DNA of 5,057 nt, taken from assembly GCA_003504855.1 (NCBI GenBank), contig DNZD01000241.1, forward strand, positions 1-5,057, read 5' to 3'. The position numbers and the translations under genes are program-made. Below, in pieces: positions 1-5,057 of this stretch; within the stretch, counting starts at the first letter, position 1, and every line of letters begins with the position of its first letter. The notes beneath the pieces are model-generated. The model ran no database searches. It worked only from the letters and a program-made list of their open reading frames with translations, and was not told where the DNA came from. Source of the stretch: Cytophagales bacterium. GTDB lineage: Bacteria > Bacteroidota > Bacteroidia > Cytophagales > Cyclobacteriaceae.

Positions 1-1700
1 CCAATAGGCTTCTTGGGATCTTTCAATCCTACGCGTGTCCGCTGAATGGCGCGGGTGAGTTTCTTGATGGCTTCTTCCTGACCGATAACTTTCGCACCCA
101 ACTCATTCGCCATACCGAGGAGCTTGTTGCTTTCTTTTTGGGCGATGCGGTTGGTGGGAATACCAGTCATCATTCCAATCACGTCGGCTACATTGTCTTC
201 GGTTACAACATATTTCTCTGTCCGGGTCTTCTCCTCCCAGCGCGCTTTGGCCAGGTCGAGTTGTTCGATCAGTTTCTTCTCTTTGTCGCGAAGCTGGGCG
301 GCTTCTTCATACTTCTGGCTTTTCACCACCCGGTTTTTTTCCTTCTTCACGTCTTCAATCGCCTCTTCAAACTTCACAATCTCTTCGGGAACGTGAATGT
401 TGTTCATGTGCACACGCGCACCAGCTTCATCCAGTACGTCAATGGCCTTATCTGGAAGGAAGCGATCGCTGATGTAACGATCGGACAACTTTACGCAAGC
501 ATCCAAAGCTTCTTTGGTGTAGCTCACATGGTGGTGATCTTCGTATTTCTCTTTGATGTTGTCCAGAATTTGAATGGTTTCTTCCACCGAGGTAGAATCT
601 ACCATCACCATTTGAAAGCGACGGGCAAGGGCACCATCTTTTTCAATGTACTGGCGATATTCGTCAAGGGTGGTTGCACCAATGCATTGGATTTCTCCGC
701 GGGCGAGGGCCGGCTTGAACATATTTGAGGCATCCAGCGATCCGGAAGCACCGCCAGCACCTACGATGGTGTGCAATTCGTCAATGAAAAGGATGACATC
801 CTGTGATTTCTCCAGTTCATTCATCACGGCTTTCATCCGCTCTTCAAACTGACCGCGGTATTTGGTGCCTGCGACCAGCGAAGCGAGGTCGAGGGTTACT
901 ACGCGCTTGCCAAACAATACGCGTGAAACTTTCTTCTGAATGATGCGCAGCGCGAGACCTTCCGCGATAGCGGTCTTACCCACACCCGGTTCACCAATCA
1001 GGATCGGATTGTTCTTTTTGCGTCGGGACAGAATCTGTGCCACACGCTCGATTTCTTTTTCCCGGCCTACTATCGGATCGAGTTTGTTGTCCTCAGCCAG
1101 TTTGGTGAGGTCACGGCCAAAATTGTCCAGCACAGGGGTCCGCGATTTTTCGGCTCCCTTTTTCTCTTTACCAGCTCCGCCAGAGCCAGCACTGCCTGCA
1201 CCACCAAACATTTTGGAGGAATCATCATCCGGATCATCGGTATCCGATGCAGCGGTAGGTTGATCGTGTTGATATTCGAGCATTTCTTTTACGACGTCAT
1301 AAGCAACGTCAAACTTGTTTAGGATTTGTGTAGCGAGATTATCCGGATCGCGCAGAATGGACAACAACAGGTGCTCGGTGCCGATAAGTTGTGCCTTGAA
1401 AACTTTCGCTTCCAGGTACGTAATCTTAAGTACCTTCTCGGATGCCCGCGTTAAGGGAATGTTAGAGAGGTTCTTTACCTGGTGTGTCGCTGTTCCTTTC
1501 GATACCTTTTCAATTTCACTCCGCAGCTCGTCGATTGGCACACCCAATTTCTTGAGTACACCCACGGCCACGCCTTCCCCTTCCCGGATCATGCCGAGAA
1601 TCAGGTGCTCTGTTCCAATATAATCGTGCCCGAGCCGGAGTGCTTCTTCACGGCTCAGCGAGATTACTTCTTTCACACGATTGGAGAATTTAGCTTCCAT
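1..1700 (-). CDS. clpC: ATP-dependent Clp protease ATP-binding subunit ClpC (C-terminal part beyond window)
   Basis: This is a cytoplasmic AAA+ unfoldase of the Hsp100 family that feeds proteins into the ClpP peptidase. The start is the ATG at 1698-1700, opening [10 protein letters not shown]; 566 codons lie in the window. Two Clp_N repeats occupy about residues 3-65 and 78-140, each with an IGTEHL motif. A Gly/Ala/Asp/Lys-rich linker follows at about 145-186. The first ATPase module (D1) has Walker A GEPGVGKT at 236-243 and Walker B FIDE with D307 and E308. The middle region carries a UVR-like coiled segment around 450-485 ([14 protein letters not shown]), which separates ClpC from ClpA and ClpB. 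MTGIP at about 511 leads into the second ATPase module (D2), and the reading ends at KDPKKPIG, just before the D2 Walker A. The frame is open throughout with no sign of damage. The family and domain order are certain; a ClpP partner is inferred because none is visible here. Confidence 0.97.
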   Translation of the reverse strand, partial: MEAKFSNRVKEVISLSREEALRLGHDYIGTEHLILGMIREGEGVAVGVLKKLGVPIDELRSEIEKVSKGTATHQVKNLSNIPLTRASEKVLKITYLEAKVFKAQLIGTEHLLLSILRDPDNLATQILNKFDVAYDVVKEMLEYQHDQPTAASDTDDPDDDSSKMFGGAGSAGSGGAGKEKKGAEKSRTPVLDNFGRDLTKLAEDNKLDPIVGREKEIERVAQILSRRKKNNPILIGEPGVGKTAIAEGLALRIIQKKVSRVLFGKRVVTLDLASLVAGTKYRGQFEERMKAVMNELEKSQDVILFIDELHTIVGAGGASGSLDASNMFKPALARGEIQCIGATTLDEYRQYIEKDGALARRFQMVMVDSTSVEETIQILDNIKEKYEDHHHVSYTKEALDACVKLSDRYISDRFLPDKAIDVLDEAGARVHMNNIHVPEEIVKFEEAIEDVKKEKNRVVKSQKYEEAAQLRDKEKKLIEQLDLAKARWEEKTRTEKYVVTEDNVADVIGMMTGIPTNRIAQKESNKLLGMANELGAKVIGQEEAIKKLTRAIQRTRVGLKDPKKPI

Positions 1701-1718
1701 TTATGGGATTTATAGTTA

Positions 1719-1749
1719 TAAATGTAACGGGGGGGTGACTGAAATGCAA
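1719..1749 (-). promoter_or_regulatory. Putative clpC promoter of the Bacteroidota type
   Basis: In the 124-base gap (1701-1824) before clpC, the minus strand reads TACATTTA at 1726-1719. This matches the Bacteroidota -7 consensus TAnnTTTG except for the last base. A TTG at 1749-1747 stands 20 bases upstream, an acceptable -33 spacing for this phylum. Transcription would start roughly 10-12 bases before the ATG. The spacer contains a run of seven C residues on this strand (1729-1735). The region just before the start codon is A/T-rich with no Shine-Dalgarno sequence, as is usual in this phylum. I see no CtsR or HrcA/CIRCE operator. The rest of the gap holds nothing else I can name. Support is moderate because one core base deviates. 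Confidence 0.35.
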
Positions 1750-1824
1750 CTGATTTACCGCTCCAACTCCCCACCCCGTCCTGAGTAACGTACGGTCAAT
1801 TTTATTTGTTCAAAATCCCTGTGA

Positions 1825-2436
1825 CTAACCAAGGAATTCCCCGGCACGGGGGCCTTCACAAAAGATTAAATCAACAAGACTTAGGTTAGGCTCAAATACG
1901 CTGCCAAATACTTGTTGGTATGGTAGACCCGAATAGTAATTTCTCACTAATGAGGCAGATTTCGCTGAAATAAGCCCTCGGAGGTCGGCAATCTCCGATT
2001 CCGGAACTTTTTCATACGACACACTTTCCGAAATGGTGATGGGTGATTTAAGCCATCCCAGACACATTGACAGCAAAGCGAGGTTGAGGTCATACAATCT
2101 GGTGTGATCCCGGAACAGCTCACGCTCCAGGTCGGAGGCATAGTGTTCAAAGTAAGGCGACTTGGCATAGGCCGATACCAATGAGCGCCAAAGTTGATTC
2201 CGCCATCGTGTGCGGTCATCCAAACGGATGTCAGTGATGAGCACCTTACCGTGTTTTTCGGTTACCGGCACCGTGAGACGGTGCGGACCCTGGGTGGTCA
2301 TGATCATGCATCGGTTGCGCAGGGTTTGCTTGGTAAAGTGTTCGTGTCGTTCGATCACTACATGATCCATCCCCCGGATGGCGCTAAAGTATTCCAGGTT
2401 TGGCAGGAAGTGCAGTTCAATTAACGCCCGCTTCAT
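1825..2436 (-). CDS. WbqC-like family protein
   Basis: This 203-residue protein resembles the WbqC-like family, named after a gene in O-antigen clusters; its biochemical role is not established. Recognisable blocks are IELHFLPNLEYF at 6-17, KQTLRNRC at 36-43, LTVPV at 55-59, and WRNQLWRSLVSAYAKSPYFE at 79-98. The length is normal for the family, and there is no signal peptide or membrane segment, so it should be cytoplasmic. The ATG at 2434-2436 begins 2 bases after the stop of the upstream Sua5-family gene (TAA-TC-ATG), with no Shine-Dalgarno sequence. It is probably co-transcribed with that gene and translated by re-initiation or coupling. In many Bacteroidota this family sits beside the signal peptidase gene lepB; no lepB is visible here. 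Assignment to the family rests on recalled motifs, and a sugar-related function is only inherited from the family name. Confidence 0.85.
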   Translation of the reverse strand: MKRALIELHFLPNLEYFSAIRGMDHVVIERHEHFTKQTLRNRCMIMTTQGPHRLTVPVTEKHGKVLITDIRLDDRTRWRNQLWRSLVSAYAKSPYFEHYASDLERELFRDHTRLYDLNLALLSMCLGWLKSPITISESVSYEKVPESEIADLRGLISAKSASLVRNYYSGLPYQQVFGSVFEPNLSLVDLIFCEGPRAGEFLG

Positions 2437-2438
2437 GA

Positions 2439-3062
2439 TTATGCATCGAGATTACCAAGTCCCTGACGGGTGATGGTTGCGATGCCACTGGTGAAATCAA
2501 CAATGGTGGAAGGGATGTTGCCGCCTGTACCCGAGTCCACCATGGCATCAACCGTGTGAAGAAACGACGCGTAAATTTCATCCGGATCCGTGGTGTATTC
2601 GCGGATGGAGTCATCGTCTTTGATGGAGGCGCTGATCAGCGGATGACCAAGGGCCTTCACAATTTCTATGGGAACGTGATGCCTGGGTACGCGCACGCCA
2701 ACCGTTTTCTTGTTGATCCCCAAGATCCGCGGCACCTCACTGCTCGATTCAAAGATGAATGTAAACGGTCCAGGAAGATTGCGCTTAAGCAACTTAAACT
2801 CCGGCGTCTCCATATGGCGGATGTAACTGCTGAGATGGCTTACATCTTCACAGATGAATGACAGGTTCATTTTCTGTGGTTTAATCTTGCGCAGCTGGCA
2901 TAGCCTGTCCACTGCCTTTCGATTATGCAGATCGCAACCAATTCCATACACGGTGTCCGTTGGGTAGATAACAATGCCACCTTGTCGCAGTATTTCTGCG
3001 ACCTGCCGCACCTTGCGGGGTTCTGGATTCTCAGGATGAATAATGATGCGTTGGGCCTGCAT
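2439..3062 (-). CDS. Sua5/YciO/YrdC-family protein, YciO-like (putative L-threonylcarbamoyladenylate synthase)
   Basis: This 207-residue protein has the YrdC-like fold. True TsaC/Sua5 members make threonylcarbamoyl-AMP from threonine, bicarbonate and ATP for the t6A modification of tRNA. Visible blocks are [12 protein letters not shown] at 33-44, the basic strip [13 protein letters not shown] at 57-69, PGPFTFIF at 97-104, GVRVP at 122-126 and PSTIVDF near the C-terminus. The opening IHPENP, the phrase [15 protein letters not shown] and the loop SASIKDDD at 144-151 resemble E. coli YciO more than TsaC, which has STSAN at that loop. It has only the catalytic domain and no Sua5 C-terminal domain. 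The start is the ATG at 3060-3062, with no Shine-Dalgarno. The family is certain. Whether it performs the t6A step or the poorly defined YciO role cannot be told from this window; a second TsaC/Sua5 elsewhere in the genome would point to the latter. Confidence 0.92.
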   Translation of the reverse strand: MQAQRIIIHPENPEPRKVRQVAEILRQGGIVIYPTDTVYGIGCDLHNRKAVDRLCQLRKIKPQKMNLSFICEDVSHLSSYIRHMETPEFKLLKRNLPGPFTFIFESSSEVPRILGINKKTVGVRVPRHHVPIEIVKALGHPLISASIKDDDSIREYTTDPDEIYASFLHTVDAMVDSGTGGNIPSTIVDFTSGIATITRQGLGNLDA

Positions 3063-3077
3063 ACCGGGACTACACTA

Positions 3078-3085
3078 CAAAACTA
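3078..3085 (-). promoter_or_regulatory. Putative -7 element for the leftward Sua5-family/WbqC operon
   Basis: The minus strand reads TAGTTTTG at 3085-3078, a perfect match to the Bacteroidota -7 consensus TAnnTTTG. It ends 15 bases before the ATG of the Sua5-family gene, which would give a leader of roughly 10 bases. No good -33 TTTG or TTG stands at the expected 17-21 base spacing, which lowers confidence. The element lies in the 66-base divergent gap (3063-3128), where a promoter is required for this gene group. Confidence 0.45.
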
Positions 3086-3089
3086 ACGC

Positions 3090-3119
3090 TTTCGATCCGA
3101 CTCCGTTTTCTTATTTTTG
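3090..3119 (+). promoter_or_regulatory. Putative promoter of the mltG operon
   Basis: The plus strand reads TATTTTTG at 3112-3119, a perfect TAnnTTTG -7 element. TTTC at 3090-3093, one mismatch from the -33 TTTG, stands 18 bases upstream. The element ends 9 bases before the mltG ATG at 3129, so the transcript would have almost no leader. This position argues against the in-frame TTG at 3117-3119 as a start codon, because it lies inside the -7 element. Both perfect -7 matches in this gap face outward toward the two divergent genes. Confidence 0.5.
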
Positions 3120-3128
3120 AACCTTCGT

Positions 3129-4190
3129 ATGCAGCCACAAATTCCAAAAACCAAGCTTATTGTATTCCTGGTGGGATCGGTATTGCTGATCTCATTCAGC
3201 TTCTATCTCTACCAGATCATTTACACCCCCAATATTCTCCTGGACCGCGATGATCGCCTTTTTGTCATTAAGCGAGGCACTACCTATCGCGGTGTGTTGG
3301 AGTCTCTCGGTAAGGAGGGATTTGTCAATGACATGGTTTCGTTCAGTTTTCTGGCCAGGTTAAAGAACTTTGATCGCACGATGCAGCCAGGCCGGTTCAT
3401 GCTGCGCCGAAATATGACCAACCTGGATGCGATCCGTGCGCTGCAGGCAGGACGAACCGAGCGTATCAATGTCACCTTCACCAATGTGCGGCTGTTGAGT
3501 GAGTTGAAGGAAAAAATCACCAAAAACATTGGCGTAACCCCAAATGAGTTTGAAGACGCCCTCCAGGATTTTATCCGAAATAACAAGGAGGGATTTACGA
3601 AGGAAAACGTCCTTGCCATGTTTATCCCAAACACGTACCAGATTTACTATAATGTGGTCCCCGAAGAGTTGGTGGAACGGATGCATGATGAGTATGAATC
3701 ATTTTGGAATGAGCAACGCAGGGCCAAGGCAACCGCCCTTGGATTGACACCCATTGAAGTCTCCATCCTGGCTTCCATTGTGCAGGCAGAAACCATTAAA
3801 AGCGATGAGGCACCGATCATTGCTGGCTTATACCTGAATCGCCTGAAAAAAGATATCCCCCTGCAGGCAGACCCGACCCTGAAATATGCAGTCGGTGATT
3901 TTACCATCAAACGTGTGCTCAATGTCCATAAAGAGGTAGAGTCCCCGTACAATACTTATAAATATGCGGGTTTGCCGCCGGGCCCTATCAACATGCCTTC
4001 CATTGAGAACATTGATGCGGTGCTTAACTACACTTCATCGGATTTTATTTATATGTGCGCGAAGGAAGACTTTTCGGGGTACCACAATTTTGCGGCCACC
4101 TTGCGTGAACACAATCTCAACGCTACCCGCTATCAGACCGCGCTGACAGCGGAGATGCGGAAGGGCGCTGCGTTGCGTAAAAAGAAATAA
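3129..4190 (+). CDS. mltG: Endolytic murein transglycosylase MltG (YceG-like)
   Basis: MltG is an inner-membrane lytic transglycosylase that cleaves nascent peptidoglycan strands within the glycan and is thought to set glycan length. From the chosen ATG the protein has 353 residues, close to E. coli MltG. A short basic N-terminus precedes one membrane segment at about 10-31, leaving the rest in the periplasm. A LysM-like region follows (about 45-110, with VIKRGTTYRGVLESLG). The catalytic domain shows LASIVQAET, where E221 corresponds to the catalytic glutamate, then PLQADPTLKYA, and SPYNTYKYAGLPPGPI, all family hallmarks. The C-terminus is lysine-rich (RKKK). An in-frame TTG at 3117 would add four residues but overlaps the putative -7 promoter element. 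The next gene starts 2 bases after the stop, so the two are probably co-transcribed. The assignment is secure. Confidence 0.96.
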   Translation: MQPQIPKTKLIVFLVGSVLLISFSFYLYQIIYTPNILLDRDDRLFVIKRGTTYRGVLESLGKEGFVNDMVSFSFLARLKNFDRTMQPGRFMLRRNMTNLDAIRALQAGRTERINVTFTNVRLLSELKEKITKNIGVTPNEFEDALQDFIRNNKEGFTKENVLAMFIPNTYQIYYNVVPEELVERMHDEYESFWNEQRRAKATALGLTPIEVSILASIVQAETIKSDEAPIIAGLYLNRLKKDIPLQADPTLKYAVGDFTIKRVLNVHKEVESPYNTYKYAGLPPGPINMPSIENIDAVLNYTSSDFIYMCAKEDFSGYHNFAATLREHNLNATRYQTALTAEMRKGAALRKKK

Positions 4191-4192
4191 GT

Positions 4193-4603
4193 ATGTACCA
4201 GGCCGAAACATTCATCCGGGTACGCTATGGCGAGACAGACCAGATGCAGTATGTGTATTATGGCAATTATGCCATGTACTATGAAGTAGCCCGGGTAGAG
4301 AGCTTGCGGCAATTAGGCCTTACCTACAAAGAACTTGAGGCCATGGGAGTGATGATGCCTGTGCTGGAAAACCACTCATACTTTCTGACGGCTGCTCGAT
4401 ATGATGAGTTGCTCAAAGTGGTGGTGACCATCCCGGAGAAGCCGTCGGTGAGAATCCGGTTTCATTATGAGATATTCAATGAGCAGGATACCCTGATTCA
4501 CCGGGGTGAAACCCTGCTCGCTTTTGTAAATCAGGCTACGGGCAAACCTTGTCGTCCGCCGGAAGCATTTCAACGGTTGTTGGATCCTTTTTTCACCACA
4601 TGA
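4193..4603 (+). CDS. Acyl-CoA thioesterase, YbgC/FadM (4-hydroxybenzoyl-CoA thioesterase) hotdog family
   Basis: This 136-residue single-domain hotdog protein should hydrolyse acyl-CoA or acyl-ACP thioesters in the cytoplasm. The signature is near the N-terminus: VRYGETDQMQYVYYGNYAMY at about 10-29, followed by YEVARVE. D16 matches the conserved catalytic aspartate of the family, and N25, Y26 and E31 fit the conserved helix that follows. The usual Gly two residues before the VYY motif (D-x-M-G) is Gln here (Q19). The length is typical. It begins with ATG 2 bases after the mltG stop, and its own stop overlaps the next start as ATGA, so it lies inside a tight operon. The natural substrate cannot be read from the sequence; relatives act on short-chain, long-chain or aromatic acyl-CoAs, and E. 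coli YbgC is linked to the Tol-Pal envelope cluster. Confidence 0.93.
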   Translation: MYQAETFIRVRYGETDQMQYVYYGNYAMYYEVARVESLRQLGLTYKELEAMGVMMPVLENHSYFLTAARYDELLKVVVTIPEKPSVRIRFHYEIFNEQDTLIHRGETLLAFVNQATGKPCRPPEAFQRLLDPFFTT

Positions 4604-5057
4604 AGTACCACCACCGCAAACGGATACTCAAGGTGCAGTCGGCGTTCAGGCTCCGACAGTGGCTGAAACGGGTGCGCATCAAAGGCAGTGGTAACCTTAC
4701 GCTGTATCGTTTTTCCAAGATATTCATCAACAATATTGAAGAAGATGAAATCATGGATCGATCTAATGGAGTGGCCTACAATTTTATTCTGGCCATCTTT
4801 CCTACGATTATTTTTCTCTTCACGTTGATTCCATATATCTCCGATTTTTATCCGACCATCTCCCGGGAAGCCATCATGGTCTTTTTGAGTGACTATATGC
4901 CGCCCAGCATGTTTGATGTGGTACAATCAACGGTGATGGATATCCTCAGCAAGCAGCGGGGCGGATTGCTGACTTTTGGCTTTGTGTTTGCGCTATACCT
5001 CGCCACCAACGGAATGATGGCTTTGATGCGTGCCTTCAATGCCTGCTACCGCACGGT
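4600..5057 (+). CDS. YihY/virulence factor BrkB family membrane protein (N-terminal part)
   Basis: An open frame runs from the ATG at 4600-4602 to the window edge, giving 152 codons without a stop. It overlaps the thioesterase stop by four bases (ATGA), a sign of translational coupling. The N-terminus is strongly basic (MKYHHRKRILK, then further Arg/Lys to about residue 28). A family-like block follows: RSNGVAYNFILAIFPTIIF at about 54-72, within a first membrane segment at about 58-80 that ends LIPYIS. A second membrane segment lies at about 123-143 (LLTFGFVFALYLATNGMMAL), leading to the MRAFNACYRT block typical of the family. Members are polytopic inner-membrane proteins once labelled ribonuclease BN in error; their function is unknown, with transport or envelope roles suggested. 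More than half is likely missing given a usual length near 300 residues. Confidence 0.9.
   Translation, partial: MKYHHRKRILKVQSAFRLRQWLKRVRIKGSGNLTLYRFSKIFINNIEEDEIMDRSNGVAYNFILAIFPTIIFLFTLIPYISDFYPTISREAIMVFLSDYMPPSMFDVVQSTVMDILSKQRGGLLTFGFVFALYLATNGMMALMRAFNACYRT

Noticed and set aside
138..728. Long plus-strand open frame (196 codons) opposite clpC, and further plus-strand frames at 124-396, 940-1263 and 1315-1623.
   Set aside because: All lie antisense to the continuous, well-recognised clpC frame and resemble no protein I know; they are by-products of its codon use.
1839..1851. Short GC-rich inverted repeat CCCCG-GCA-CGGGG, flanked by AAGG and CCTT, near the end of the WbqC-like gene; a possible terminator.
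   Set aside because: It is inside the coding sequence and lacks a following U-rich run on the transcribed strand, so it does not meet the pattern of an intrinsic terminator.
3117..3119. TTG as an alternative start codon for mltG, adding four residues.
   Set aside because: It overlaps the putative -7 element TATTTTTG, while an ATG follows at 3129 and yields a normal short basic N-terminus before the membrane segment.
3312..3596. Twelve-base sequence AAGGAGGGATTT occurring twice in mltG (3312-3323 and 3585-3596), containing a Shine-Dalgarno core.
   Set aside because: Both copies are in frame and encode KEGF. The ATG after the first is out of frame and gives only an 11-residue peptide, so chance within coding sequence is the simplest explanation.
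3284..3952. Minus-strand open frames opposite mltG (3284-3634, 3360-3686, 3647-3952).
   Set aside because: They overlap the secure mltG frame and show no recognisable domains or start context.
4570..4926. Minus-strand open frame of 118 codons opposite the YihY-family gene.
   Set aside because: The plus-strand frame has clear YihY/BrkB features and operon spacing; the antisense frame has none.

Overview
The window is an ordinary chromosomal housekeeping region of a member of the Bacteroidota. Three things point there: a ClpC of the type found in that phylum, a WbqC-like family protein, and promoter elements of the TAnnTTTG (-7) class combined with a lack of Shine-Dalgarno sequences. The roughly even base composition would fit the Cytophagales or Chitinophagales better than AT-rich Flavobacteria, but this finer placement is only an inference. 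I see no tRNA, rRNA, CRISPR array, insertion sequence, phage gene or attachment site.

There are two divergent gene groups. Reading leftward on the minus strand from about 3062 are a Sua5/YciO/YrdC-family protein (2439-3062), a WbqC-like family protein (1825-2436, starting 2 bases after the previous stop), a 124-base gap that probably holds its own promoter, and clpC (1-1700). The window edge cuts clpC just before its second ATPase module. Reading rightward on the plus strand from 3129 are mltG (3129-4190), a YbgC/FadM-type hotdog acyl-CoA thioesterase (4193-4603, 2 bases after the mltG stop) and the start of a YihY/BrkB-family membrane protein (from 4600, ATGA overlap), cut by the right edge. 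The spacing of the three rightward genes strongly suggests one transcript.

The 66-base gap between the two groups carries a perfect TAnnTTTG hexamer-plus-spacer element on each strand, so it looks like a compact divergent promoter with very short 5' leaders. The upstream boundary of mltG therefore matters: an in-frame TTG at 3117 lies inside the putative -7 element, and the ATG at 3129 is the better start.

Functionally, the rightward group joins a cell-wall enzyme (MltG, which cuts nascent peptidoglycan strands), a thioesterase likely acting on acyl-CoA or acyl-ACP, and a polytopic membrane protein, so it has a cell-envelope flavour. The leftward group joins a nucleotide/tRNA-modification-type fold, a protein of unknown biochemical role, and a protein-quality-control unfoldase. 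I found no convincing evidence of a previously undescribed system. The points most worth checking are the divergent promoter, the YciO-like changes in the Sua5-family active site, and a C7 tract in the spacer of the putative clpC promoter.
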